From Streptomyces xiamenensis (GTDB taxonomy: Bacteria; Actinomycetota; Actinomycetes; Streptomycetales; Streptomycetaceae): 64,000 nt of DNA. The stretch's first letter is position 1. Each line of letters opens with the position of its first letter. Where the stretch lies: NCBI RefSeq assembly GCF_000993785.3, contig NZ_CP009922.3:1736001-1800000 (forward strand). Reading direction: 5' to 3'. Shown here in pieces: positions 41,964 to 51,377 of the stretch. Both the position numbers and the translations under genes were made by a program. Below the pieces are notes generated by a model. That model was given only the letters and a program-made list of their open reading frames with translations, did not search any database and was not told the DNA's origin.

Positions 41964-43042
41964 GACGAGGGCTCCATGGTGTGCAGAACGGCGGCGAGCG
42001 CGCTGACGGCCTGCTCGACCTGGGGAACGGTGCCCACGGTGATCCGCAGCCGGCCGGGGAGGCCGAGCAGGGTCAGATCGCGGACGAGAACGCGGTGTTC
42101 GGCGGCGAGGCGGGCGGTGACGCGGCTGCTGTCGGCGCCGTCCGGCAGCTCGGCCATGACGAAGTTGGCGGCGGAGGGGAGGGCGGTGACCCCGATCGTG
42201 TCCAGGGACTTGATCAGGTGCTCGCGGGCGCGGGCGGTCTCGGTGCGCACCCGCTCCAGGTGGGCGGGTTGGCTGAGGGCGGCGAGTACGGCGCGCTGTG
42301 CGGGGCGGCTGACCCGGAACGGCAGGGCGCGGGCGGTGCGTTCGACGCGGGCGATGTCCGCGGGCGGTCCGATGAGCACGCCGAGGCGGATCGAGGCCAG
42401 GCCCCACGCCTTGGAGAAGGTGCGGGTGACCAGCGCGGGGGCGCCGTTCCTGACCTCTTCCAGCGCGTGGTCGTGGTCGGGTCCTGCGAAGTCCAGGTAC
42501 GCCTCGTCGAAGAGCAGCCGGCCCGGCGCGTCCTGGGCGGCGGCCAGCAGGTGTGCGACCTCCGTGGCGTCCAGGACCGAGCCGGTGGGGTTCAGCGGGT
42601 TGCAGACGAACGCCAGGTCGGTGCCGTCGGCCAGGGCCGCTGCCATCGCCGCGCCGGGAACGGCGTGCCGTTCGGTGAGCGGCAGGGCCCGTACGCTCGC
42701 GCCCACCGCGCGCGCCGCCTCGCCGTAGCCGGGGAACGTCCCCGCGGTGCAGGTGACGTCGGCGTCCGGCCCGGCGGCGAAGGTGAGCGCGGTCAGCAGG
42801 ATCAGCTCGTCCACGCCGTTGCCGACCGTGAGCATCTCCGGGGCCACGGCGAAGTGCCAGGCCAGTGCGGCGCGCAGGGTACGGGCGGAGGGGTCCGGGT
42901 AGTGCGCCAGGTGGCCGCCGGCCTCCTCCCGTACCGCCTCCACGGCGCCGGGCGGCGGGCCGTACGGGGTCTCGTTCAGGTGCAGCCGCAGCCGGCCGGG
43001 CCCCTCGTCGTCGGAGCGGAAGAAGGAGGCGTTCTCGCTCAT
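41960..43042 (-). CDS. HisC-like PLP-dependent aminotransferase
   Basis: A 360-residue fold-type I PLP enzyme of the histidinol-phosphate aminotransferase/CobD group. LHLNETPYGPPPGA at the N-terminus, NPLNPTGSVL, FDEAYLDFAG and the PLP lysine in TRTFSKAWGLASIRLG are typical. Primary-metabolism hisC is normally found with other his genes; its place inside this operon argues for a biosynthetic transaminase or decarboxylase acting on the cluster intermediate. Confidence 0.87.
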   Translation of the reverse strand: MSENASFFRSDDEGPGRLRLHLNETPYGPPPGAVEAVREEAGGHLAHYPDPSARTLRAALAWHFAVAPEMLTVGNGVDELILLTALTFAAGPDADVTCTAGTFPGYGEAARAVGASVRALPLTERHAVPGAAMAAALADGTDLAFVCNPLNPTGSVLDATEVAHLLAAAQDAPGRLLFDEAYLDFAGPDHDHALEEVRNGAPALVTRTFSKAWGLASIRLGVLIGPPADIARVERTARALPFRVSRPAQRAVLAALSQPAHLERVRTETARAREHLIKSLDTIGVTALPSAANFVMAELPDGADSSRVTARLAAEHRVLVRDLTLLGLPGRLRITVGTVPQVEQAVSALAAVLHTMEPSS

Positions 43043-43133
43043 CGTGCTGTGCTCCTCGGGGTGTGCGGATGTACCGTCCGGCCGCCCGGGTCGGTGGCAC
43101 CGGCGCGGCCGGACGGCAGCGGGGGGCGGGTGG

Positions 43134-44141
43134 CTACTCGACGTCCACCAGGGAGGGCTTGGCGTCGGCCGAGCGCTCCGCGAGCGGGGCGATCTGCTGC
43201 TGGGAGTCCAGCAGTTGCTGCCGGTCGGCGCCGGCCGCGCTCACCCGGGAGATGCCGGCCTCGCGCATCGTGAGCCGTTCGGTGTCGATGCGCACGACCT
43301 TCCAGGCGAGCCGGGTCTTCTCCAGCGACCAGATGAAGACGGCGCTGATGTCGACCTCGTACCAGCGCATGCCGTGCCGGGCGGAGCGCGGGAACGCGTG
43401 GTGGTTGTTGTGCCATGCCTCGCCGAAGGAGGGGATGGCCAGCCAGGCGACGTTGCGGGACTCGTCGGTGGTGGTGAAGCGGCGGCGGCCGAAGACGTGG
43501 CCGATGGAGTTCACCGCGTAGGTGAGGTGGTTGACGAGGAACAGCCGCACCAGGCCGCCCCACAGCATGCCGGTGAGGAACCCGGACAGGGTGCCGCCGG
43601 TGAAGGCGAAGCCCAGCAGGCCGGGGAGGGCGATGCCGGCCAGGACGACGAGGACGAAGTTCTCGCTGATCCAGCGCAGCGGCTTCTCACGGGTGAGGTC
43701 GGGGCAGTAGCGCAGCGGGTCGGAGGTGAGCCCGGTGTCGAACAGCCAGCCCAGGTGGGCGTGCCAGACGCCGGCCAGGGTGCCCTTGACGCCGGGTTCG
43801 AAGCCCAGGTGAGGGCTGTGCGGGTCGCCTTCCTTGTCGGCCACGCGGTGGTGGCGGCGGTGGTGGGCGGCCCAGATGATCGGCGGGCCCTGCCCGGCCA
43901 TGGCGCCCCAGGTGGCCAGGGTGTAGCGGATCGGCTTGTACGTCTCGAAAGAGCGGTGGGTGAGCATCCGGTGGTAGCCGGTGGAGACGCCGAACCCGCA
44001 GATCACGTACATGATCACGAGGGCGGCGAGGTCGCTCCAGCCGAAGATGCGGTTCCACAGCAGGATCATCGCGGCGATGACCCCGATCACGGGGATGATG
44101 GACGCCGCCAGGATGAACCAGCGGTGTTCCTTGCCGTCCAT
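43134..44141 (-). CDS. Membrane-bound acyl-CoA/acyl-ACP desaturase
   Basis: A 335-residue integral membrane diiron desaturase. Three histidine boxes are present: H57-RMLT-H62, H93HRRHH98 and EAWHNNHHAFP near residue 240. Two pairs of membrane helices flank them. Delta-9 stearoyl-CoA desaturases and the JamB-type enzymes that make terminal alkynes on ACP-bound chains share this architecture; the cluster also encodes an ACP and an acyl-AMP ligase, the partners JamB needs. Which reaction occurs here is not decidable from sequence. Confidence 0.9.
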   Translation of the reverse strand: MDGKEHRWFILAASIIPVIGVIAAMILLWNRIFGWSDLAALVIMYVICGFGVSTGYHRMLTHRSFETYKPIRYTLATWGAMAGQGPPIIWAAHHRRHHRVADKEGDPHSPHLGFEPGVKGTLAGVWHAHLGWLFDTGLTSDPLRYCPDLTREKPLRWISENFVLVVLAGIALPGLLGFAFTGGTLSGFLTGMLWGGLVRLFLVNHLTYAVNSIGHVFGRRRFTTTDESRNVAWLAIPSFGEAWHNNHHAFPRSARHGMRWYEVDISAVFIWSLEKTRLAWKVVRIDTERLTMREAGISRVSAAGADRQQLLDSQQQIAPLAERSADAKPSLVDVE

Positions 44142-44178
44142 GGGCAGGTGCCTTTCCGGTCGGTCGGGTCGGGAGCGG

Positions 44179-45174
44179 TCAGGTGTTCTTCCCGGCGGTG
44201 GCGCCGGTGGCGTTCGCCGCCGCCACCACCCGGTTGAGCCGGTCCATGCGGGTGGCCAGGGTCATCCGGCCCTCCAGGCGGAAGGCGGGCGGGCGGCGGC
44301 CGTCGATGTCGTCGAAGCCGTACTCGGCGGCCAGGTCGCCGGTGGTGAGGACGGTCCCGGCGCGCTCGGACACGCGTGGGTCGGCGGCGAGTTCGGCGAC
44401 CGCGCGGCCCACGTACTCCACCGAGTGCAGGACGGCGGCCGGACCGCTGCTGAGCGCCTCCCAGGCGGCCTCGACGCGTTCGGTGCGCACGAACCCGGGG
44501 TGCAGGGCGAGGGCGGTGACGCCGTGCTTGCGCAGATCGGCGGCGAAGGCGCGGTTGAGCCGGTCGGAGCCGTGCTTGAAGACGTCGTAGGCGGCCTGGC
44601 CCAGGTAGGTGTCGCCGTCCGTGAAGCCGATGCCGATGACCAGGCCCCGGTCGGCGGGCAGCATGAGCGGGACGAGCAGGCGGGTGACGTCGTACTGGGC
44701 GCGCAGGGAGGCGGCGCACAGGTCGTAGCGCCACATGGGCTGCTGCCAGAACGGGGCGTCGAACCGTACCTCGGCGGAGCGTTCGTACCCGGCCCAGGCG
44801 TTGTTGACGAGCAGGTCCAGGCGGCCGTGGCCCTCGCGCACCCGGTCGGCGAGCGCCTGGTTGTCGGCGCCGGAGGTGTGGTCGCAGCGCACCGCGACGC
44901 CGGTGCCGCCGCGCGCGGTGATCTCCTCGGCGACGTCCTCGACGGTGCCGGGCAGGCCCTCGGTGCGGTCGCCGGTGCGCGAACTGCGGCCGGTGACGTA
45001 GACGGTGGCGCCGGCCGCGCCGAGCGCGAGCGCGATGCCGCGTCCCACGCCACGGCTGGCGCCGGTCACCACGGCCACGGTGTCCGCCAGCCGGGGCGGC
45101 TGCCAGCCTTCGGGGCCTGCCGCACTCTGGGCTGCCGTGCTGTGGGCTGCGGTCTCGGGCGCGGTCTCTGACAT
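44179..45174 (-). CDS. Short-chain dehydrogenase/reductase
   Basis: A 331-residue SDR. Cofactor motif VTGASRGVGRGIAL, TGRSS, NNAWAGYE and the catalytic YDVFK (Y-x3-K) are present. The N-terminal 30 residues are an Ala/Thr-rich extension. Resembles DHRS1-like oxidoreductases. It lies six bases behind the reductase-like gene in the operon. Likely reduces a ketone or oxidises an alcohol of the product. Confidence 0.88.
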   Translation of the reverse strand: MSETAPETAAHSTAAQSAAGPEGWQPPRLADTVAVVTGASRGVGRGIALALGAAGATVYVTGRSSRTGDRTEGLPGTVEDVAEEITARGGTGVAVRCDHTSGADNQALADRVREGHGRLDLLVNNAWAGYERSAEVRFDAPFWQQPMWRYDLCAASLRAQYDVTRLLVPLMLPADRGLVIGIGFTDGDTYLGQAAYDVFKHGSDRLNRAFAADLRKHGVTALALHPGFVRTERVEAAWEALSSGPAAVLHSVEYVGRAVAELAADPRVSERAGTVLTTGDLAAEYGFDDIDGRRPPAFRLEGRMTLATRMDRLNRVVAAANATGATAGKNT

Positions 45175-45179
45175 GGGGG

Positions 45180-46199
45180 TCAGCTCCTCTCCGCAGGCGG
45201 CGCCGACGCGTGGCGCAGGGTGCGCAGATAGGCGTCGGTGTCGCGCACGACGGGCAGCGCGAAGCGTTCGCGCAGTTCGGGCATGGAGGTGGGCAGGACG
45301 CCGCCGGAGGCCATGGTGACCTCGCTGACGTCGCGCAGGACGGACAGGTACGAGCGGGTCATCGGCGCCAGGTCCGACAGGTCCCGGCCGCGCTCGCTGT
45401 CGGGGTGGAGCACGGGAACCTCCGGCAGGGTGCGGCCCAGGGAGGCGGCGTGCTCGGCGCACAGCGCGAGGGTGGTCTCCATGTCCATCGCCTCGGCGCC
45501 GTAGGTGACCCAGAACTCGCCCTCGTCCACCCCCTGTTCGATGGCGCGCAGGACGGCCTTGGACAGCAGGTCCTGGGGCACGATGTCGGTGCGGTTGCCG
45601 GGGTGGGCGAGGACGAACGGGGCGCGGCCCCGGCACATCCAGTCGGAGAGCAGCTGGACGACCTGCGGGCGTGAGGTCCAGCCGGTGACGGAGTCGCCGA
45701 TGAGGTTGGTGGGGCGGAAGACGGTGTGCGGTACGCCGCTCTTGGCCAGCAGTTGCTCGGCGGTGAGCTTGGAACGGACGTACGGCTTGGTGATGTTGGT
45801 GTCGGACAGCGGCGCGGCGGCGCAGGGCAGCAGCGCGGCGACGAACGCGGTGGACATGAAGTGCACGGGTGCCCCGGCCGTCTCGGCGAACTCGGCGACG
45901 CGGCGGGTGCCTTCGATGTTGACCGGCTCGTACCGTTCGGCGGGCAGGCCCCATTCGGTGAGCCCGGCGGAGTGGATGACGACGTCGACCTCGGCGGCCA
46001 GCGCCCGGTAGGCGTCGGCGTCCAGGCCGAACCGGTCCTGGCCGAGGTCGCAGTGCACCACCCGCTCGGCGCGGCCCGCGTCCAGCGGGCCACGGGCGGC
46101 GGCGATCAGCCGTACGGTCGAGGGCTCGCGCAGCAGGGACTGGCCGACGACGCCGCCGGCGCCGGTCAGCAGCACGGTGGGGCGGGCGGCGGCGCTCAT
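45180..46199 (-). CDS. Thioester-reductase-like extended SDR
   Basis: A 339-residue NAD(P)-dependent extended SDR of the NAD_binding_4 type used by carboxylic/thioester reductase domains. It shows VLLTGAGGVVGQSLL, VIHSAGLTEWG, NIEGTRRVAEF and the catalytic YVRSKLTAE. Stand-alone enzymes of this kind can release ACP-bound acyl chains as aldehydes. The ATG overlaps the FAD enzyme stop (ATGA). A simple epimerase is the alternative. Confidence 0.8.
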   Translation of the reverse strand: MSAAARPTVLLTGAGGVVGQSLLREPSTVRLIAAARGPLDAGRAERVVHCDLGQDRFGLDADAYRALAAEVDVVIHSAGLTEWGLPAERYEPVNIEGTRRVAEFAETAGAPVHFMSTAFVAALLPCAAAPLSDTNITKPYVRSKLTAEQLLAKSGVPHTVFRPTNLIGDSVTGWTSRPQVVQLLSDWMCRGRAPFVLAHPGNRTDIVPQDLLSKAVLRAIEQGVDEGEFWVTYGAEAMDMETTLALCAEHAASLGRTLPEVPVLHPDSERGRDLSDLAPMTRSYLSVLRDVSEVTMASGGVLPTSMPELRERFALPVVRDTDAYLRTLRHASAPPAERS

Positions 46200-47527
46200 G
46201 CCCGGCCCTCCCGCCACTCCAGCAGCCGGGTCATGCCCCGCACCCCGGCCGACAGCAGCGGCTCGGGCGGGAAGGAGGGCTGCTTGCGGCCCAGGCGGTC
46301 GACGTACAGCAGCCGGGTGAAGTCGGAGTCCTTGCCCAGGATGAGGTCGCGCAGCACCTTGCCGCCGGTGTGGGTGGCGGAGATGCCGTTGCCGCAGAAC
46401 CCGTACCCGTACAGCACGTTGCCCGGCAGTGAGCCGAAGTGCGGGGCGAAGTCGCGGGTGATGTCGATGGTGCCGCCGTACGCGTACCGGAACCGGACGT
46501 CGTCCCACATCGGGAAGAAGCGGCGGAAGTCCGTCAGCAGTTCGCGGTAGGCGCGCGGTTCGTTCATGCGGCGGCGGCGCAGGTCGCGGCCGGTGAAGTA
46601 CAGCACCGGTCCGCCGGCCCACAGCACCCGGTTGTCGGCGGTGAAGCGGGCGCAGGTGAGGAACGTCTTGGCCTCCACCAGGCCCTCGCGTCCGGCCCAG
46701 GCGATGCGGCCCAGCTGCGCGTCGGTGAGCGGATCGCTCACCAGGGCGTAACTCCACACCGGCAGCACCTTGTTGCGGAAGCCGGGGAAGGTGAACTGGT
46801 GGGCGTTGGCGGTCAGCACCACCTTGTCGGCGGTGATCCGGCCGCCCGGGGTGTGCACGGTGGGCCGCACGCCGGGGTCGATACGCAGTGCCGGGGTGCG
46901 GTCGTGGATGACCACGCCCTGCCCGCGCACCACCCGGGCCAGGCCGCGGGCGAGCTTGTAGGGGTTGATCAGCGCGCCGCCGGTGCGCAGCGCGCCGGTG
47001 ATCGCCGGGGAGCCGATGATCTCCTGGGCGGCGCGGGCGCCGAGCAGTTCGGGCGCGGCGCCGCCGGAAAGGCGGGCGGCCAGGGCGCGGTCCTCAGCCA
47101 GGCGGGCCAGCTGGGCGGGGCTGGTGGCGGCCAGCAGGTAGTCGTTGGCCTCCCAGTCGGCGTCGATCTTGTTGCGGCGCAGGAAGCGGCCGATCTCCAG
47201 GATGGAGCGGCCGACGGCCGCGGACGCCTCGGCGGTGCGGCGCTCGCCGAACTGCTCCACCAGGGCCTGGATGTCCTTGCCGATGGTGGGGGTGACGAAG
47301 CCGTCGGCGCGTCCCGAGGCACCGTAGCCGGAGTGCTCGGCCTCCACGACGTGGATGTCGAGGGCGGGTTCGGCCTGCTTGAGGAAGTGCGCGGTCCACA
47401 GCCCGGCGTAGCCGCCGCCGACGATGACGACATCGCAGTCGACGCTCTCGCGCAGCGGCGGTCCCGGCTCGGCCTGTTCGGTCTCGTGCCAGTACACCAC
47501 CTTTTTCAGGTCGTCGAGCGGTCGCAT
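46196..47527 (-). CDS. FAD-dependent oxidoreductase (DAO/amine oxidase-like)
   Basis: A 443-residue flavoenzyme. The N-terminal dinucleotide fold VVIVGGGYAGLWTA, the VEAEHSGYGASGRADGF loop typical of the OrdL/PuuB group, and the C-terminal YGYGFCGNGISATHTGG flavin motif are clear. Such enzymes oxidise secondary amines or amino acids. ATG 47527 has AGGTG upstream; GTG 47536 overlapping the methyltransferase stop is an alternative. Together with the HisC-like enzyme it points to nitrogen chemistry on a lipid backbone. Confidence 0.88.
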   Translation of the reverse strand: MRPLDDLKKVVYWHETEQAEPGPPLRESVDCDVVIVGGGYAGLWTAHFLKQAEPALDIHVVEAEHSGYGASGRADGFVTPTIGKDIQALVEQFGERRTAEASAAVGRSILEIGRFLRRNKIDADWEANDYLLAATSPAQLARLAEDRALAARLSGGAAPELLGARAAQEIIGSPAITGALRTGGALINPYKLARGLARVVRGQGVVIHDRTPALRIDPGVRPTVHTPGGRITADKVVLTANAHQFTFPGFRNKVLPVWSYALVSDPLTDAQLGRIAWAGREGLVEAKTFLTCARFTADNRVLWAGGPVLYFTGRDLRRRRMNEPRAYRELLTDFRRFFPMWDDVRFRYAYGGTIDITRDFAPHFGSLPGNVLYGYGFCGNGISATHTGGKVLRDLILGKDSDFTRLLYVDRLGRKQPSFPPEPLLSAGVRGMTRLLEWREGRA

Positions 47528-47532
47528 ACGCT

Positions 47533-48465
47533 TCACCTGACCTTTTCGAAGGTGATACGGGCCAGGCCGAGATGGCGCCGGTCGAAATGGTCGGCGGCGG
47601 AGCTGAGATAGCGCTCGTAATGCGCGGTGGTCTCCTCGCCGACGAGGGCGACGGCCTCGGTGCGGCGGGTTACCAGCCGGCGGTGCCATTCGCGCAGGGT
47701 GCGGCTGTAGTGCGGGGCGTCGTTGCGGAGCGATACCACGTCGAATTGCCGCTCCGAGCCGTGGATGACCTCGGAGAGCGCCGGGATCTCGGATTCCGGG
47801 AAAATCATCTCCATGATGAACAACTGGTCGCGGACCGCGGTCCGGTCCATGACGACATTGTTGCCCTTGACATTGGTCTGGAGTGCGAGCCGCCCGCCGC
47901 GCGGCAGCCAGCCCGCGCAGCGTTCGAAGAACTCCCGGTAGGCGGCGACCCGTTCGGTGCGGGACAGGCCGGGCGCGGCGAAGTGCTCGAACGCGCCGAT
48001 GGAGATGATCGCGTCGTAGCCCCCGTCCTCGGGCCGGTGCTCCTGCCAGGGTTCGAGCCGCACCTCGACGCCGGGCGGGGCCTGCTCGCGCACCAGGGCG
48101 GCCTGGGTGGCGCTGAGCGTGAGCCCGACCGCCCGCGGCACCTCGTGCACCTCGGCCAGCCGGCGCAGCAGGCTTCCCCAGCCGCAGCCGATGTCCAGCA
48201 CCCGGCGGGCGCTGTCGGCGCGGGACTCCTCGATGAGGTGGTGCAGTTTGCGGCGCTGGGCCTGCTCCAGGGTCTCGTCCGGGTCGGCGAGGTCCTGGTA
48301 GAGGGCGCAGGTGTAGGTGAGGGAGGAGTCCAGCCACAGGGCGTAGAAGTCGTCCGAGACGTCGTAGTGGTGCTGGATCGCCTCGGCGGTGGCGCCCTGG
48401 TTGGCCACGGCTGCGGGGCCGGGGGCGGGCCGGGGGGCGGGGTGTGCGGTGGTGGCGGTGCTCAT
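47533..48465 (-). CDS. Cyclopropane-fatty-acid-synthase-like SAM methyltransferase
   Basis: A 310-residue SAM-dependent enzyme of the CFA synthase family. AIQHHYDVSDDFYALWLD, LTYTCALYQD, the SAM motif VLDIGCGWGSLLRRLAE and SIGAFEHFA are characteristic. CFA synthases act on double bonds of acyl chains to form cyclopropane, methyl-branched or methylene groups. It is shorter than the 380-residue phospholipid enzymes, so an ACP-bound substrate is plausible. It overlaps the ACP gene by four bases. Confidence 0.88.
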   Translation of the reverse strand: MSTATTAHPAPRPAPGPAAVANQGATAEAIQHHYDVSDDFYALWLDSSLTYTCALYQDLADPDETLEQAQRRKLHHLIEESRADSARRVLDIGCGWGSLLRRLAEVHEVPRAVGLTLSATQAALVREQAPPGVEVRLEPWQEHRPEDGGYDAIISIGAFEHFAAPGLSRTERVAAYREFFERCAGWLPRGGRLALQTNVKGNNVVMDRTAVRDQLFIMEMIFPESEIPALSEVIHGSERQFDVVSLRNDAPHYSRTLREWHRRLVTRRTEAVALVGEETTAHYERYLSSAADHFDRRHLGLARITFEKVR

Positions 48466-48713
48466 GCCTCGACGCTGCCGAGCTTGGTGGCGCGGGCCAG
48501 CTCGACCAGGTCGCCGACGGTCTTCACATTGGCCGCCTGGCCGGGGTCGAATTCGATGCCGACCTCGTCCTCGATGGCATAGACGATGTCGGCGATCTGC
48601 AGGCTGGAAAGACCGACGGTCTCGAATTCGGTATCGGCGTTGAGCGTGTGCTGATCCGCCTTGCCGCCGAGCTTCTTCGCCATCAGTTCGCAGACCATGG
48701 AAACAGTGACCAT
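48462..48713 (-). CDS. Acyl carrier protein
   Basis: An 83-residue ACP and first gene of the ten-gene leftward operon. The phosphopantetheine site is VGLSSLQIADIVYAIED, with Ser37 before Leu. The Asp that normally precedes this serine (DSL) is replaced by Ser36. The chain is acidic and four-helical. It would need the PPTase encoded at 52474-53187 for activation and may be loaded by the acyl-AMP ligase at 55468-57099. Confidence 0.92.
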   Translation of the reverse strand: MVTVSMVCELMAKKLGGKADQHTLNADTEFETVGLSSLQIADIVYAIEDEVGIEFDPGQAANVKTVGDLVELARATKLGSVEA

Positions 48714-48919
48714 CGGGGAATGCCCTGCCTTTCCGGTGGGTGAGGGATCACACCCTAGGTCGGTGGCACCGGCCGGCGGGATGACAAGCGGCTAGCAGCA
48801 ATCTGCCAGCAGGGGTGTGGCAGGTGGAATGACAAGTTGCTGCGGGTGGCGGGCGATTGGCGGACGGCATAGAAAGTCCTGACCCCCGCACCATGACCTC
48901 TCGGGAACGGGCCACCACC
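48714..48919. promoter_or_regulatory. Divergent promoter region of the cluster
   Basis: These 206 bases separate the ACP-led leftward operon from the rightward ThDP-enzyme operon and should hold both promoters. I could not assign individual -35/-10 elements with confidence. Confidence 0.5.
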
Positions 48920-50770
48920 ATGGGTCACTCATCGCGCACGGTTGATTACGTCGTCGGCTTTCTGCAGGAGCAGGGACTGCACGACGTCTTCGGAGTGGAC
49001 GGAGCGAATATCGAGGATCTCTACGACGCCGTCGCACTGGCCGGTGCGCCGCTGCGGGCTCTGGTGGCCAAGCACGAGTTCTCGGCGGCGACGATGGCGG
49101 ACGGCTACCACCGCGCGGCCGGCCGCCCGGCGGTGGTCGCGGCCACCTCGGGGGCCGGGGCGATGAACCTGGTGCCCGGGCTCGCAGAACTGCGCGCCTC
49201 CCAGGTCCCGGCCCTGGCCCTGATCGGCCAGCCACCTGCGGCACTTGACGGCACCGGCACCTTCCAGGAGACCTCGGGCCTGGCCGGCACGATGGACGCG
49301 GAGCGGCTGTTCGCCGAGATCGGGGTGTTCTGCGCGCGGGTGACGGAGCCGGACCGGATCGTGGAGGTGCTGCCCCGCGCGCTGGAGGCGGCGCTGGCCG
49401 CCCCGGGCCCGGCGGTCCTGCTGCTGCCCAAGGACGTCCAGCAGTCGGTGCTCGGCGCGTGGCCGGAGCGGATCGCGCGCGTCGGCGCGCCGCTGCGGCC
49501 GCTGTCGGCCGAGCCGCTGCGGGCGGAAGCGGTCACCGTCCTGACTGCCGCGCGGGCGGCCGGGGGTCCGGTCGCGGGCGAGCCGGGCGACGAGCGGCGC
49601 AACGGTGGGCCCGACGCGGCGACCGACGCGTGGAAGAACACCGGCGACGGCGCCGGGCACGCGGCCGGCGGGGTGGTCGTCCTGGCCGGGCCCGGGGTCA
49701 TCCGGGCGGACGCCCGCGCGGAACTGGCCGCACTGTGCCAGGCGTTGAACGCGGACGTCGCCGTGGCGCCGGACGCCAAGGACGTCTTCGACAACACCCA
49801 CCCCCGCTGCCTGGGTGTGCTGGGCCCGTCCGGGACCCCGGAGACGGACCGCCGTGTCGCGCAGGCGTCCGCCGTCGTCGTGGCCGGCCACCGGCTGCCG
49901 CAGATGGCCGGCGGTTCCCTGCGCGAACAGCTGGGGAGCGTACCGGTCATCAGCGTGGACGGCGGCGACCCGCCGCTGCTGCCCGCCGGCCACCCGGCCC
50001 TGATCCGGCTGACCGGACCGATCGCGGCGGAACTGGACGCACTGGCACGGGCGCTGGAGCCGCCCGCGCGGCGGCGGGAACCGTCCGGAGCTGTGCCCGG
50101 CCGGCCGCCCGTGGCCGCCGACACCACCGCCGGGGCAGGCAGGCGTCCGTACGTGCCTGCCCAGCGGCAGGCCCCCGTTGCCTCGGCCGGTCAGCGGACC
50201 GGCGCGCTCGATCTGCCCACCGCCCTCGACATCCTCGCCCGGCGGCTGCCCGAGGACGCCAACCTCGTCGTCGACGCCGGGAACACCGGGGCCACCACCG
50301 TGCACCGGGTCCCCGCGCCCCGCCGGGGCCGGTTCATCACCGCGCTCGGCATGGGCGGCATGGGGCACAGCTTCGGGGCCGGGATCGGCGCCGCGCTCGC
50401 CACCGGCGCCCCCACCTATGTCGTCGCCGGTGACGGCGCCTTCTACATGCACGGCATGGAGATCCACACCGCCGCCGAACTCGCCCTGCCCGTCACCTTC
50501 CTCATCGTCAACAACAACGCGCACGCCATGTGCCACACCCGCGAACAGGTCTTCTTCACGGGCGACTACACCTTCAACCTCTTCCGCCCCGCCCACATCG
50601 GGGCCGGCGTCGCCGCCCTGTTCCCCGGGGTCCGCGCCCACCACGCCACGGACACCGCCGAGCTGGACCGGGCGCTGGCCGCGCCGCACGACGGCCGCCC
50701 CGTCCTGATCTCCATCGACGTCGACCCGCACCAGGTACCGCCGTTCCGCCCGTTCCACACCAACCGTTAG
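48920..50770 (+). CDS. Thiamine-diphosphate-dependent enzyme (acetolactate synthase-like)
   Basis: A 616-residue ThDP enzyme. N-terminal PYR domain with the catalytic Glu53 in VAKHEFSAATMADGYHRA, a central domain, and a C-terminal PP domain with GDGAFYMHGMEIHTAAE and LIVNNNAHAM that binds ThDP/Mg2+. Two low-complexity Ala/Gly/Pro/Arg linkers (about residues 210-245 and 380-415) are unusual for the family. Substrate may be pyruvate or another 2-oxo acid, giving an acyl-anion donor for C-C bond formation. ATG 48920 or in-frame ATG 48893; neither has a strong ribosome site. The next gene starts seven bases later. Confidence 0.88.
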   Translation: MGHSSRTVDYVVGFLQEQGLHDVFGVDGANIEDLYDAVALAGAPLRALVAKHEFSAATMADGYHRAAGRPAVVAATSGAGAMNLVPGLAELRASQVPALALIGQPPAALDGTGTFQETSGLAGTMDAERLFAEIGVFCARVTEPDRIVEVLPRALEAALAAPGPAVLLLPKDVQQSVLGAWPERIARVGAPLRPLSAEPLRAEAVTVLTAARAAGGPVAGEPGDERRNGGPDAATDAWKNTGDGAGHAAGGVVVLAGPGVIRADARAELAALCQALNADVAVAPDAKDVFDNTHPRCLGVLGPSGTPETDRRVAQASAVVVAGHRLPQMAGGSLREQLGSVPVISVDGGDPPLLPAGHPALIRLTGPIAAELDALARALEPPARRREPSGAVPGRPPVAADTTAGAGRRPYVPAQRQAPVASAGQRTGALDLPTALDILARRLPEDANLVVDAGNTGATTVHRVPAPRRGRFITALGMGGMGHSFGAGIGAALATGAPTYVVAGDGAFYMHGMEIHTAAELALPVTFLIVNNNAHAMCHTREQVFFTGDYTFNLFRPAHIGAGVAALFPGVRAHHATDTAELDRALAAPHDGRPVLISIDVDPHQVPPFRPFHTNR

Positions 50771-50777
50771 GACCCCC

Positions 50778-51377
50778 ATGTCCAGCAGCATCGACGACAT
50801 CCCCGGCCTGATCCGGATCGAGAACACCCCGCAGGAGCAGGCCATCGGCCTCGCCGCCTCCTACACCCCCGGCCCCTCCCCCTTCGTGACCGTCGAGGAG
50901 TACATCGACGCCCCGCCGCAGGCCGTCCACGCCTACCTCAGCGACATCCGCAACCTGGACGAGTTCACCTACAGCACCCGGGCCTTCCAGCCGGTCGAGG
51001 GCAAGCCGGGCCTGTACGAGGGCCGCGACCCGCTGGCACACCCGGACACCAAGATCTTCATGCGCGTCACGTCCGACCCCGCCGCGCTCACCGTCGACAT
51101 GCACTGCGCCTGGGACCAGGGCGAGGAGCTGTGGATGGTGTACCTGCACCGGATCGTCGACGCGCAGACCGTCCTGGGCCGGCCGGGCTCCGTCGTGCTG
51201 TGGACCAACAGCCGGCACCCGTACTACGACAAGAACCCGTTCCCCGAGCTGGCCCCCACCCCCGAGCGGCCCTGGGTCGGCGACTTCTGGGACATCTTCG
51301 CCGCCGCCCACGCCCTCGAACTCCAGAACCTGAAGAAGATCCTGGAGCACCGGCACGGCAACGGCGGCGCCGCGTGA
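50778..51377 (+). CDS. SRPBCC-fold (polyketide cyclase/START-like) protein
   Basis: A 199-residue protein. The segment FVTVEEYIDAPPQAVHAYLS followed by DIRNLDEF is the characteristic first strand and helix of SRPBCC ligand-binding proteins, and the C-terminal FAAAHALELQNLKKIL fits the long last helix. Members cyclise or bind hydrophobic intermediates. It is translationally linked to the ThDP enzyme before it and the KASIII-like gene after it (GTGA overlap). Role in the pathway is inferred to be aldol/cyclisation or chaperoning. Confidence 0.75.
   Translation: MSSSIDDIPGLIRIENTPQEQAIGLAASYTPGPSPFVTVEEYIDAPPQAVHAYLSDIRNLDEFTYSTRAFQPVEGKPGLYEGRDPLAHPDTKIFMRVTSDPAALTVDMHCAWDQGEELWMVYLHRIVDAQTVLGRPGSVVLWTNSRHPYYDKNPFPELAPTPERPWVGDFWDIFAAAHALELQNLKKILEHRHGNGGAA

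Noticed and set aside
40110..42728. 872-codon + strand open frame opposite the acyl-CoA dehydrogenase and aminotransferase
   Set aside because: Both antisense genes have complete catalytic motifs; the + frame shows only low-complexity composition.
41960..43042. Primary histidine biosynthesis hisC
   Set aside because: No other his gene is near and the gene is translationally coupled to an acyl-CoA dehydrogenase, so a pathway-specific role is more likely.
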